Made by a program: the position numbers and the translations under genes. Positions 9,661 to 19,800 of a DNA stretch of 64,000 bases are shown here, in pieces. Under the pieces are notes generated by a model, which was given only the letters and a program-made list of their open reading frames with translations, searched no databases and was not told the origin of the DNA. This stretch comes from an uncultured Thermoanaerobaculia bacterium (GTDB taxonomy: Bacteria; Acidobacteriota; Thermoanaerobaculia; Multivoradales; Multivoraceae), in contig OX638294.1 in NCBI GenBank assembly GCA_951812325.1, forward strand, positions 1,466,859-1,530,858. The letters are read 5' to 3'. Within the stretch, counting starts at the first letter, position 1; the number at the start of each line of letters is the position of its first letter.

Positions 9661-12600
9661 GTGCGACACGGACTTTCACCACGGGCTGCCAAGCATCGGT
9701 TCCGGTTCGGCATCTTGCCATCCTTCTTCTGGCTCGGCCTCGCCTGCCTTGCCGCAGGCGGTCTTTGGGCACAGCCAATAGCTGACCGGGCGCTCGCCGT
9801 CACCGGCACCCTGGTCGACGAGCGCGGTGCTCCCGCCGCCGGAGTGGAGGTCGTCCTGCGGCCGCAACCAAGCGCCTACGAACTCGACCGCGAACTGCTT
9901 GGTCAGGCAGCCGCGCTACCCGAGGCCGTCGACCGGATCCGCTCGGAGGCGGACGGTTCGTTCTCGCTCTCAACACCGGCGCCGGGGTCGTACCGCCTCG
10001 AGATCCGGCCGGAAACGCCAGCCGACGCAACCGGCGTCGCGATGCCCATCGTGTACGGCTACCTGTCGGCGTTCAGCGCACCGCTCTTTCTCCAGCCCAA
10101 CGAACTACCCAACCGCCATCCCGTCGCCGTCCGGGTTCTCGACGCCGACAACCAACCAATCGAGGCAGCCCTCGTCGTCGCGACTCCCACCAGCCAACGA
10201 TCCGCCCGGTACGAGCGCGCCGCCTCAAACGAGCCGCCGCCGCAACGCCTCTACCCCAGGTTCCTGCGCGCCGCCGCGAAGACGGACGCCGAGGGCATCG
10301 CCCGGTTTCTGATGCAGACAGCGGACGTCAACGTCGTCGTCTCGCGGCCAGGGTTCGTCGCCGCGACGACGAAGACGGAGGCGGGGCGCGCGGCATTGCG
10401 CCTCGAACGCGACCCAGGGCTGAGGTTTCGCGTCCGCGGCCCGGAAGGCAGACCCGCGCCCGGAGTCGTGATCCGGACCCGAGGCGAAGTGTTTGTCCCT
10501 CTGGCGGAAACCGACGAGGATGGCGAGGCACTGGTCAGCCCCTTCGTCGACCCCGGCGTGACCTTCGAACTCGAGCGTGCCGACCGGGCCTTCGCTCGGG
10601 TTTCACGGCCAGCGCCGACTACACGGGACCCGACCACGGGCGAGCAGGTGGTAGACGTTCGGCTGGAACCGCCGCTCCGCGTCTACGGGCGTGTGGTCGA
10701 TGCCGACTCGAGCGTCCCGGTGGCCGGCGCGACCGTCGTGATCTCCGGAACTCCCGGTCACGCGACCTCGAGTGACCAGGCGGGCGCCTTCGAACTGAAC
10801 ACCTCGCCAATCCGAGCCGAAGTCCGCCTCCGGGCCACCGCCTCCGGCTACGCCTCGGCCCAGGTGAACGCGGGGGCCATCGGGCAGGTCAGCCCAGCCG
10901 ACGTCACCATCGGCCTCAAACCGGCGGCGCCCCTGTTCGGACTGGTCAGGGATGCCTCCGGCCAGCCCGTCGCCGGAGCGGGTCTTTCGGCCCAACTGAC
11001 GGATGACCAGCTAGCGATTGCCCGACGTTCGTTCCGTGCGCTGCAAGCGACCTCGGGCTACGACGGTTCCTTCCACTTCCCGGACGCCCTGTACGGCAGC
11101 CCCTACCGGATCACGGTTCGCGCCCAAGGATTCGCGAGTGCCGCCGTTGACGTGCCGCCCCTCACACCGGATGTAGCCGCCGAACCGGTCCGGATCGTGC
11201 TGAGCAGGGGCCGTCAGACCCACGGCAGGGTCGTTGACACCGACGACAATCCGGTCCCGGGGGCCGAGGTCAGGTTGCGATGGCCGCCAGCGAGCGAGAC
11301 AGTCCTGTTCTACGATCGGCTCGACGCCACCAGGCCCACCACGACGGACGAACGGGGGGAGTTTCTCTTCCCGGCCGTCCGTGCGGGCGAGTACGAAGTC
11401 CGCGCGGTCCACAACGAGTTCCTGACGCCCGGCAACGCGAGAACCGAGGTGCCGGAGGGTGAGGGCGAGTTCGATCTCGGTTCCTTCACGCTGATCCCCG
11501 GCGCGGAGATCCACGGCGTCGTGACGGACCCGAATGGTGACGGTGTCGCCGGCGCCACCCTTGAGGTCAAGAGATTCGGTCCGGATCGAGATCAGGAACG
11601 CACCGCCACAACGGACATCGACGGGGCGTTTCGACTCGGAGGACTGGCGCATGAACCCGTGGACCTCAACGTCAGCGCCGACGGCTACGCCCCGCTGGCG
11701 CTGCGGCAGGCGCGGCCGGGGACGGGAGAACCGATCCTGATCGAACTGGAGGCCGGTGCAACACTGGCCGGGCGCGTCGTGGACGACACCGGCAAGCCAG
11801 TTGCCCAGGCCGAGGTTGAGATGGAGCCCGATGGGGAGACTCTGAGACGAGCCGGAGTGGGGGCCGCGCGGGACTACTACAAGCGAACCGACGGCGATGG
11901 CCGCTTCCGCTTCGGGCACTTGAACGCGGGAACCTGGTCCCTTGAGGCAAGGGAGGGGGCGTCGACTGCCAATCTCGACCATATCGAGGTGACGCAGGGG
12001 TCGGAACACGAAGTCGAGCTGCGGTTGCGCAGCCAGGATCAGTTGACGGTCATCGTCTCGACCCAGCTCGGAGAAGCCGTGGCCGACGCGAGGATTCGCG
12101 TCGAGCCCGAAGGGGACTTCTTCTCCGGTGCCTACGGCGCCACAGACGCCAGCGGACGTGCACGGATCGGCGTGACTCCCGGCGCCGCGACGGTGTCAAT
12201 CCAACACCCGGAGCAACAGAACGAGTCGAGAGACATCGTTCTCGAACCCGGGAACAACGAACTGGCGATCCAGTTGCAGTCAGGCGGTGCGATCGGCGGC
12301 GTCGTTCGTTCGGCCGACGGCGGTCCGCTGAGCCAGGCCACTGTCTGGGCTTTCGCGACGGACCGCGTTGATGGGCCGGCCTTTTCTCGCCGGTATGCCC
12401 GGCCGGCCGCCCAAACCACCTCCGATCGCAACGGACAGTTCCGCCTCACGGGTCTGGAGCCCAACGCGTACTTCGTCAGCGCGGGCGCGACCGGCTTCGC
12501 GGAGAACGGTCCGGCACAGGCGATCGAGATCGACGGAAACACCGTGAGCGGCGCCGACATCGTGCTCACACCAGGCGGCTCCATCGCCGGGACCGTGGTC

Positions 12601-13395
12601 GGCCTCCGCACCGCGGAACTGAGCCAGGTGGGAATCACGGCCACTCGGAACGCCCTATGGGACACCGCCAGGCCCGACGCGGAGGGCAACTTCGCCCTGG
12701 AGAACCTTGCCCCTGGTACATGGAACATCGTCGCCAGCACGGGCGACTACTTCACCGGGCGAACCGTGGAGCGGACCGTCGCGCTCGGCCCCGGAAGCTC
12801 CTCGGCTTTCGTGGAGCTTGCGTTTGAGCGAGGCATCCGCTTGAGTGGACAGGTGCTGGTGGCGGGCGAACCGATGATCGGCGGGTTCCTGGTTCTCGCC
12901 CCTCAAGACGAGGACGAGTACCAGTCGACTCGAACCGACCACCGGGGCGCCTTCGAGATGGACGGGCTTGAACCCGGCGCCTACACACTGACGATCCAGG
13001 AGTCGGGCGGCAGATCCGAGAGCCGATCGATCGACCTGCAAAGCGATCTGGAGGGTCTGCGCATCGACCTCGAGGTTCCGGGCACTCTCACCGGCGTCGT
13101 CCTTGACGCAGTAACCGGTCGACCTCTCGCCGGGGCCGCCCTGGCTGTCGGCAACACGGCGCAGATCACCGCCCTCCGGAACGAGGACACAGGCAGACTC
13201 CGACTCGCAGGACGGACAGACAGCAGGGGCGGCGGCCGCTTCGAGGTCCGCTTCGGACCCGGCGCCGAACAGTTGTGGGTCACCCGCGACGGCTACCAGA
13301 GCGCGCTCCTCCCCCTCAGCGTCCCACCGGGCCAGCATCACCATGGCCTCGTGATCGAACTCCAGCCGGCCCCGTCCGAAGATCCGAACCCCTGA
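9661..13395 (+). CDS. Large secreted protein with 13 carboxypeptidase-regulatory-like units (copy C)
   Basis: This 1,244-residue paralogue of the protein at 3609-7331 has the same unit order and nearly the same length. I chose the GTG at 9661 because it places the signal peptide (PSFFWLGLACLAAGGLWAQ) about where copy A has it. An ATG at 9517 would add 48 residues and has no better support. Thirteen units can be counted from their D-x-x-G-x-F boundaries, ending with FGPGAEQLWVTRDGYQS. The C-terminal ~50 codons are almost identical to copy A while the middle has diverged. That pattern suggests gene conversion at the 3' end. It is presumably exported to the periplasm or cell surface; the ligand is unknown. 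Confidence 0.82.
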   Translation: MRHGLSPRAAKHRFRFGILPSFFWLGLACLAAGGLWAQPIADRALAVTGTLVDERGAPAAGVEVVLRPQPSAYELDRELLGQAAALPEAVDRIRSEADGSFSLSTPAPGSYRLEIRPETPADATGVAMPIVYGYLSAFSAPLFLQPNELPNRHPVAVRVLDADNQPIEAALVVATPTSQRSARYERAASNEPPPQRLYPRFLRAAAKTDAEGIARFLMQTADVNVVVSRPGFVAATTKTEAGRAALRLERDPGLRFRVRGPEGRPAPGVVIRTRGEVFVPLAETDEDGEALVSPFVDPGVTFELERADRAFARVSRPAPTTRDPTTGEQVVDVRLEPPLRVYGRVVDADSSVPVAGATVVISGTPGHATSSDQAGAFELNTSPIRAEVRLRATASGYASAQVNAGAIGQVSPADVTIGLKPAAPLFGLVRDASGQPVAGAGLSAQLTDDQLAIARRSFRALQATSGYDGSFHFPDALYGSPYRITVRAQGFASAAVDVPPLTPDVAAEPVRIVLSRGRQTHGRVVDTDDNPVPGAEVRLRWPPASETVLFYDRLDATRPTTTDERGEFLFPAVRAGEYEVRAVHNEFLTPGNARTEVPEGEGEFDLGSFTLIPGAEIHGVVTDPNGDGVAGATLEVKRFGPDRDQERTATTDIDGAFRLGGLAHEPVDLNVSADGYAPLALRQARPGTGEPILIELEAGATLAGRVVDDTGKPVAQAEVEMEPDGETLRRAGVGAARDYYKRTDGDGRFRFGHLNAGTWSLEAREGASTANLDHIEVTQGSEHEVELRLRSQDQLTVIVSTQLGEAVADARIRVEPEGDFFSGAYGATDASGRARIGVTPGAATVSIQHPEQQNESRDIVLEPGNNELAIQLQSGGAIGGVVRSADGGPLSQATVWAFATDRVDGPAFSRRYARPAAQTTSDRNGQFRLTGLEPNAYFVSAGATGFAENGPAQAIEIDGNTVSGADIVLTPGGSIAGTVVGLRTAELSQVGITATRNALWDTARPDAEGNFALENLAPGTWNIVASTGDYFTGRTVERTVALGPGSSSAFVELAFERGIRLSGQVLVAGEPMIGGFLVLAPQDEDEYQSTRTDHRGAFEMDGLEPGAYTLTIQESGGRSESRSIDLQSDLEGLRIDLEVPGTLTGVVLDAVTGRPLAGAALAVGNTAQITALRNEDTGRLRLAGRTDSRGGGRFEVRFGPGAEQLWVTRDGYQSALLPLSVPPGQHHHGLVIELQPAPSEDPNP

Positions 13396-13481
13396 CGTGC
13401 GGGCTCTGCTGAAGAAGCAACTCCGCGTACGAACGGATCACCAGTGGCCGTTTCGACGTGGAAGGCCTGCCTCCCGGCACC
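13258..13481 (+). repeat. 3'-end duplication block, second copy
   Basis: This block is nearly identical to 7192-7431, including the stop codon of the surface-protein gene and the non-coding tail GACGTGCGGGCTCTGC. It defines the second end of a ~6.06 kb tandem duplication. Confidence 0.75.
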
Positions 13482-13597
13482 TGCGGACTCGAGTTCGGGC
13501 ACCGCGAGGGTGCCGTCAAGAGAAGACGCTCGATCTGCGAAGCGACCACTGCAACCTGCTCGTCAACCTGCAGCCGCGCCCGGACCAGCCGAACTGA
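13396..13597 (+). pseudogene. Relic of the C-terminus of another surface-protein paralogue
   Basis: Directly after copy C, one frame reads ITSGRFDVEGLPPGTCGLEF. After a one-base shift, another frame reads EKTLDLRSDHCNLLVNLQP and stops at 13597. Together they look like the last unit of a related protein. There is no start or upstream region, so this is a fossil, probably left by the same duplication and deletion events that produced copy B. Confidence 0.5.
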
Positions 13598-13615
13598 CCT
13601 GGCGCGCCGCCCGGG

Positions 13616-15034
13616 TCACCTCCGCTCGTACGTATACAACCGCCGCCCGCTCTGCGACACCGTCTCCGCGCGCCGAACCGCCGCATGGGGTTCCAGCGCC
13701 GCCTCCCAGGCTTCCGGCGTGTAGTCGGCAAACCGGTCCCCGCGCAGCGTGAGCAGATCGTCGACTCGCGGGTCGCCCTGGGGAACGAACTCGACCAGTC
13801 CGCGCGGCGCCAGCGAAACGAGCCAGGCCGCGATCCGGGGCAGCGGCACGTTGCGGCCGATCGCCAGGTGGTGGAGGACGGCCAGCGCCACCAGGGCGCC
13901 CGCGCTTCGGGAACGGCGCCCCAGCGAACGCCTCTCGACCTGCGACCAGCCCTGGTCCGGCGACGGATTCGCGAGGTCCTGGTACAGCGGCAGGAAGCGC
14001 AGTCGATCGGACCGCGCCCGCGCAAAGGCGCTTTCCAGCGCCCCGAAGTCGGCATCGAAACCGATCACGTCGCGAACGCCTTCCTCCAGCGCAATCGCGG
14101 AGAACTCGCCCGTGTTGCAGCCGAGATCCCAGAGCTGCTCCGGCGGCCCTTCGGCGACGAAGGCGCGCACCGCCGCCGCCTTGCGCGAGGCTTCGCTCCT
14201 GTCGTAGCTGGTCAGTGTCGAGTAGTCGCTCCAGGTCGTGTCGGTGCCCTTGGGCTCCAGGCTCTTGATCCAGCGCCGGAGTTGCGTCAGCAGACCGCGA
14301 TAGGCGCTGCGCGGCAGAGGCCGTCTCCTTGTCCGTTCCGCCGCCTCGCTGCGCGAGCCTGCATGGCGTTCGAACCGGAGCGGCAGCAGGACATGGGCCT
14401 GCATCCTGGGCGACCAGCGCATGCGCCGCGGCAGCAGGGCAGCGAGCTCGCGGGCCGGGATTCCTTCCTGCATCCCGCGGTACCACGCGTTGTGCGGGGC
14501 GCCGAGCTTCGCTGCCAGGAGCAGCGGGTTCAGGAACTGCTCGCAGAACTGGGAGTGACCCTGCCAGTACTCGCCCTCGCGATAGCGCCGCAGCGACAGC
14601 CAGTCGATGAAGACAGGCTTGGCGCCCTTGAACTGCACGTTGTAGGCACTCGCGTCCGAGAGCGAGATTCCCCGGTCGAGCAACCGGATCTGCATTTCCA
14701 GATGGTGCAGGGCGGCTGTCTTCAACAGCGAAAAGGGCCACTCGTACGGGTAGGAGATGAACGGCAGCCGGGGATGCTCCAGGACGAGGCCCCCGGGCGG
14801 CGGCAGAACGCCGGCTTCGACCGGACCGACTTCCTCCGCCGCCACCAGCGCCCCCTCGACGACCAGAGCGTCGACGAGGCCGGACTTCCGCACGTGGCGA
14901 TACTCGTCAACCGCCGCCGGAGCAACGCTCCGAAAGATGCGGCCGTCGCAACCCTCGATCACCTGGCCCGCAGGGTCCCGAAAGGACGAAGGCTCAGCTT
15001 CGGACGCGGAAGTCTTCGCGGCCCCGGTTCGCAC
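13616..15034 (-). CDS. Class I SAM-dependent methyltransferase (NoeA-like, two-part)
   Basis: The 472-residue product has two parts. The N-terminal part (to about residue 200) includes SLSDASAYNVQFKGAKPVFI (residues ~125-144). This resembles the D-x-x-x-x-N ... FID arrangement that precedes the methyltransferase domain in nodulation protein NoeA-like enzymes. The C-terminal part has SAM motif I at DLGCNTG (residues 303-309) with an acidic residue in VIGFDADFGALE, and a conserved AVLHHLAIG region. The GTG start at 15034 shares a base with the stop of the upstream 72-residue membrane protein, so translation is probably coupled. The substrate is unknown; relatives are linked to glycolipid or surface-polymer modification. 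No other glycan gene is adjacent. Confidence 0.75.
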   Translation of the reverse strand: MRTGAAKTSASEAEPSSFRDPAGQVIEGCDGRIFRSVAPAAVDEYRHVRKSGLVDALVVEGALVAAEEVGPVEAGVLPPPGGLVLEHPRLPFISYPYEWPFSLLKTAALHHLEMQIRLLDRGISLSDASAYNVQFKGAKPVFIDWLSLRRYREGEYWQGHSQFCEQFLNPLLLAAKLGAPHNAWYRGMQEGIPARELAALLPRRMRWSPRMQAHVLLPLRFERHAGSRSEAAERTRRRPLPRSAYRGLLTQLRRWIKSLEPKGTDTTWSDYSTLTSYDRSEASRKAAAVRAFVAEGPPEQLWDLGCNTGEFSAIALEEGVRDVIGFDADFGALESAFARARSDRLRFLPLYQDLANPSPDQGWSQVERRSLGRRSRSAGALVALAVLHHLAIGRNVPLPRIAAWLVSLAPRGLVEFVPQGDPRVDDLLTLRGDRFADYTPEAWEAALEPHAAVRRAETVSQSGRRLYTYERR

Positions 15035-15252
15035 TACTCGGACTCTGGCTCCTCGTCGGCGCCGCCGTAGCCGAAGAAAGCCAGAATGCGATGCCAGTAG
15101 AACTTGAAGGCGAGCGCCACGGCCGCCAGGCCGCCGATCACCGCCTGCAGGATCATGCTGCCCGACGCCGGGTCCAGGTAGGCGTGGGCCGTCTGCGGCA
15201 CGATCAGGGCCACGACCAAGGCGACCAGAAGACTGGTTCGATTCTGCGGCAT
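15034..15252 (-). CDS. Small membrane protein with YLDPASGS motif
   Basis: The 72-residue product has a signal peptide or first helix (TSLLVALVVALIVPQTAHA), then YLDPASGSMILQAVIGG and a transmembrane helix (GGLAAVALAFKFYWHRILAF), ending in an acidic tail. Small proteins with a Y-[IL]-D-P-x-[ST]-G-S start after the signal peptide, followed by one helix and a basic WHR/WRR cap, are widespread and unnamed, often near NoeA-like methyltransferases as I recall. Here it is directly coupled to one (shared base at 15034). A role as partner or membrane anchor of that enzyme is inference. The ATG at 15252 is clear. Confidence 0.7.
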   Translation of the reverse strand: MPQNRTSLLVALVVALIVPQTAHAYLDPASGSMILQAVIGGLAAVALAFKFYWHRILAFFGYGGADEEPESE

Positions 15253-15431
15253 TTGTCTCACTCCACGCTGCCCGGCACTGTGAACAGTCGGTGAAGACGA
15301 ACAGATCGCGGGCGTTTCGTCAAGCGATCCGGGCCGCTCCACGCCCTCGCCAATGTGGCGAGCGCCCCGCCGCGCGTTAGAGTAGACAACGGGTCGCCGA
15401 ACCGACATGCCCCATCCTCCGGAACCGAGGG

Positions 15432-15540
15432 GTCGCATCGCATGAAAGCGCCAGCCATTCGCCGTACCACGAACAGGGCGTTTGCCGCAGGCGCTGAATT
15501 GCCGTCGCATCGCACGAAAACGCCTGCCATTCGCCGTACC
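15432..15540 (+). repeat. 72-bp-period duplication over the start of the next gene
   Basis: A 37-base unit at 15432-15468 recurs at 15504-15540 with three mismatches, 72 bases apart. The first unit contains the likely ATG (15442) of the following gene; the second has ACG at the same place. The duplication therefore adds about 24 residues ahead of the signal peptide (AFRSTAMLTTALLSVPVLL). Confidence 0.65.
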
Positions 15541-16824
15541 CGCCAGCGACGCCACCCGGCGTTCAGGTCTACGGCCATGCTCACCACGGCACTGCTCAGC
15601 GTGCCGGTGCTGCTCGAACCGCCCGACCGTGCCTTGCACGGCAAGCAACAGCCTTCCGCGCCCACCGTAGTCGGAAGACTCGTCGGCCCGGACCTCAAAC
15701 CGGCAGTCGGCCTTGAAGTGCAACTGATCCCGGTCCCGGGCAGCTACGTCCGCCGGCTGCGCGAACTCGGCGTGGCCGACGCCGTCCCGATCATTGACCG
15801 CACGCACTCGGATTCCGAGGGACGTTTCGAACTCGTCGCATCGCGGGAGGGCCCCCACCAGATCGAGGTTCTGGCCGCCGCTCCGCAGACCGAGCCACCC
15901 ACCGTCGTTGCTCCGGTCTACGTCCGACGGGTCCTGGACGCCAAACCGAACACGCTCGCGCCGGTCCAGCTTCCGAAGATGCACGACCTGGTCATCGGCG
16001 CCGCGGACGACGCAGGCCAGCCGGTCGAAGGAGCGCTGGTTCTCGTTCAGGCCTCGGAGTGGTCCGCCCGCTCGTCCTGGGCGCACAAAGGGAAGACGTC
16101 TCCGACCTTTGGCCGCGCGAGCGCACGGACCAACGAAGCGGGGATCGCCAGGTTCTCTCTTCCCACGGCCGCGTCAAGCGTCGCCGTATCGGCCCCCGGA
16201 TTCAACCTCAGCGTCGACGACCTGTCCCGGGACCGGGCTGCGTTCAGGCTCACCCGCGGCGACGGCGTCACGTTCCGGGTTCTGGATCGCGACGGAGTAC
16301 CCGTCCCCCGGGCCGTGATCCGGGGCGGCGAGTACCAGGCCATTCCCCTCGCTCTCACCAACGCTCGCGGTGAGGCCACCGTCGGACTCGCCAGGAGAAA
16401 GGGAATCTCCTACCAGATCGAAGCCGAGGACGGCTCCTTCGCGCGCACCGCGCGGGTGAAGCGCGAGCCCCCGGCTTCCGGCGGACCGCAAGTCGTCGAA
16501 GTCCGTCTCTGGCCCGGCTTCGAGCTTCAAGGCCAGGTGCTGGATGCAACGACCAACCGGCCCGTCGAGCTTGCCGCGCTCTGGATCGACGACGGGCTCG
16601 AAGGAACTGATCGCGGGACCGACCGACTCGTCTGGGCCGGTCCTGGCGGGGAGTTCACACTGAAGACCCGCGCCGACTACAAGCCGGAGGCGATCCGGGT
16701 CGCCGCCGCGGGCTACGTGACCAGGCGAGTCTGGCTCGGCCCGGAGGACTACGTGGCCGCTGACGAGCGCAAGCCGCTGCGCGTTGAGCTCAAGCCCCGG
16801 AAGGCGAGACTCCCACGACGATGA
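15442..16824 (+). CDS. Secreted 4-unit carboxypeptidase-regulatory-like protein
   Basis: This protein of about 460 residues corresponds to units 1-4 of the 13-unit protein encoded directly downstream and ends right after unit 4 (AAGYVTRRVWLGPEDY). Shared landmarks include PGSYVRRLREL near the N-terminus, PPTVVAPVY, and the unit-2 and unit-3 ends. The hydrophobic signal (TAMLTTALLSVPVLLEPP) lies about 50 residues after the ATG at 15442, so an internal ATG (MLTTALL, about 15577) may be the true start. The stop overlaps the next start (ATGA, 16821-16824), so the pair is probably translated as an operon. Whether this is a functional short form or a truncated duplicate cannot be told from sequence. 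Confidence 0.72.
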   Translation: MKAPAIRRTTNRAFAAGAELPSHRTKTPAIRRTRQRRHPAFRSTAMLTTALLSVPVLLEPPDRALHGKQQPSAPTVVGRLVGPDLKPAVGLEVQLIPVPGSYVRRLRELGVADAVPIIDRTHSDSEGRFELVASREGPHQIEVLAAAPQTEPPTVVAPVYVRRVLDAKPNTLAPVQLPKMHDLVIGAADDAGQPVEGALVLVQASEWSARSSWAHKGKTSPTFGRASARTNEAGIARFSLPTAASSVAVSAPGFNLSVDDLSRDRAAFRLTRGDGVTFRVLDRDGVPVPRAVIRGGEYQAIPLALTNARGEATVGLARRKGISYQIEAEDGSFARTARVKREPPASGGPQVVEVRLWPGFELQGQVLDATTNRPVELAALWIDDGLEGTDRGTDRLVWAGPGGEFTLKTRADYKPEAIRVAAAGYVTRRVWLGPEDYVAADERKPLRVELKPRKARLPRR

Positions 16825-19800
16825 CCAACCCCGCAGACGCGGCGGTGTTCCCCCACCTCGTCTCGCCCTGGAACCGAGCCGAAACTCCGCTGCCTCTCGC
16901 GACGGTGGCCGTCGTGACATTGCTCTGCGCGACCTGGCCGACATCGACTGCAGGCCGCCTGCATGCGCAGTCCTCGGAGCCTGTCGCACCCACCGTGTCC
17001 GGGAAGCTGCTCGCTCTCGATGGCTCCGCCGCCGCGGGTTTCGAGGTCCGCCTGATCCCATCGCCAGGCAGCTACGTCCGCCGGCTGCGCGAACTCGGCG
17101 AGACCGAAGCGCCATCGGTCGTCGGCCGCGCCCCTTCCGACGACGAGGGTCGCTTCGAGCTGTCCGCACCCAGGGCCGGTCCCTATCGACTCGAGATCCT
17201 GGCCACCGCGCCCGACACCTCGCCGCCGACCGTCGTGGCGCCTGTCTACTTCAGGCTACTGCCGCTGGCGGAGCCCACAGCTCTGGCGCCGATCCGGTTG
17301 CCCGAGATGCACCACCTCGCGATCGGCGTCACCGACGAGGCAGGCACACCGGTCGAAGGAGCTCAGGTCGTTGCCCAGGCAACACGATGGTCGAATCAAG
17401 AGCGCCGAACGGACGAACCGACACTGCTGCAGCCGGGGCGGCCGTGGGAACGACCTCAGCAGCCGCACACACCCCAGCCGATCGACCCCGTCTTCGGCCG
17501 TGCCGCCACTCGCACCGACGCCAGGGGACTCGCCCGCTTCCACCTGCCGACCCCGGACGCAAACGTCTTCGTCTTCGCTGAGGGGTTCGAACTTCGAGCC
17601 TCGGTAGTCGAGGGCGCCGGCCAGTACGAACTCAAACGCGACCCGGGGGTCACGCTGCGAGTCGTCGACTCCCGGGGAACGCCCATCTCCAGGGCGGTAA
17701 TCCGGGTCGCCGAGGACATCGCGATCCCCCTGGCTCTGACCGACGAACACGGTCAGGCCACCGTGGGTCTCAACGCCGGCGAGGCGATCGCGTTCCAGAT
17801 CGAAACGGCGGATCGGGGCTTCGGACGCACCGAGCCGATCCGGATCCCCGCCGACGACACAGGCAGACCACATGTCGTTGACGTGATGGTCTCGCCCGCG
17901 GTCGAGGTCGCCGGCCGCGCGGTGGACGCCGAGACCGGTCTGGCCATCGAAGGCGCCGCGATCTGGCTCGGAGGACGTCCGGGCGACCGCGCCCGGTCGG
18001 GGCCAGACGGCGCCTTCCACCTGAGCACCCGCCCCGGCATCGATACCCTGCACCTGTCGGCAGCCGCCGCCGGCTACCGGGCGGACAGGACGGAAGTCCC
18101 GCTCGAGCGCCTGCGGAGCGGGTCCGGTTTCTCGATTGCTCTCATGCCGACCGCCAGAATCACCGGCATCGTCACGGACTCGACCGGCAACCCGGTCGCC
18201 GGTGCGTCGATACTCGTCGACCGTATCGACCCGGCTCAGGCGGGCCCCTCGCGCCGGAGTTCCGGCACGTCCTACCACTGGCGTGCCGCCTACGGCCTGG
18301 ATCACCAGGCCAGCTCGGAGTCGGACGGGACGTTCCGGCTGACCGGCCTGGACCACCGCCTTCCCCACCTTCTCACGGTCGAGGCGCCGGGGTTCGTACG
18401 CTCCTCCACCGAACTGCCCAGCCTCGGTCCATCCGCTGTCGAACCCCTCGACATCGTTCTCAACCGGGGTCACCGCACCTGGGGCAAGGTGGTCGATACG
18501 GATGGGCGGCCGGTTCAGGCGGCGGCCGTCGCACTGCTGCCGGCGAGCCGGAATCCGCGGGGCGGCGCCGTGCTGAGCTACGACTCCGACCTGACAGCCA
18601 CGACCGACGCAGGGGGAGTTTTCGAGTTCCCGGCCGTCGCTGCCGGCAGCTACCAACTGACCGTCGACCACGGCGAGTTCGCGAGCCGCAGACCGACAAG
18701 TATCGAGATTCCAGAGGGCGAAGGCGAGACCGACATCGGCAGCACTGCCCTCACGCCCGGATTGCAGATCGAAGGCCTGGTCGTCGGACCCGACCAGCGG
18801 CCGGTCGCGGGCGCTCTCGTCAGCGCGTTGCACCCGTACACCGCCCCGAGCCGCGCCGGCGAGGGCTCACGCACCGCAACCACCAACGCCGGCGGCCGCT
18901 TCCGGATCGGCGGTCTGCAGGACAACCTTGTCGATGTCGGCGTGCAGGCGGACGGCTACGCCGCCTCCCACCTGAAGGCAGTGAAGCCCGGCACGAACGA
19001 CCTGCTCGAGATCGAGTTGAACAGCGGCGCCGTGCTGACGGGACGCGTCGTGGATACGGCTGGCGACGCCGTCTCCGGCGCCATGGTCACGCTCTTTGAC
19101 GTTGGCTCCAGTCCTTTCGCCGGTTTTGACGACCCCGGCCACCAGCAGGCCACGACCGACGCCGAGGGTCGCTTCCGGTTCGAGTTGCTGAGACCCGTAA
19201 CCTGGCGTGCCTCGGCAGCCGCCTTCCCCGGCGCAGGTCGAGCGGGCAGCACGGAAAACGTGCCCATTCAGCTGCGAACCGGGGAAGTGCGCGAGATCGA
19301 ACTCGTTCTCGCGAACCACGACGCCGAGGTCGTCGGCGTCGTCACGAACCACCTCGGAGACGCGGTGGAACAGGCCGAGGTGACAGTTGTCGTCGGCGGT
19401 ACTCCCGGCAGATCGTCCCGGCAGTCATCGGTGGGTCCCGGAGGCCGCTTTCGGTCGGGGCCGATCCCGGCCGGCGACGCAACGGTCGTCGCCAGCCACC
19501 CGGAGTACCGGCAAACCGTGCGCAACATCACCATCGATCCGGGGACCAACGAAGTTTCGCTCGTTCTCGAGCCCGGCCTGGAGATCAGCGGCGCCGTCCG
19601 CTCCGCCGAGGGACGGCCCATCCCTCTCGCCGTGGTCATGGCGGAGTTCGATCTGGCGCCGGAAGCGATGCAGCAGTTCATGAACGATCCCTCGAACCAC
19701 CACCGACGCGGCTCACCGCTTCAGCCGATCGAGACCCTCACCGACCGCAACGGCGACTACCGTCTGACCGGTCTGGACGCCGGCGCGTACCGGTTGGAGG

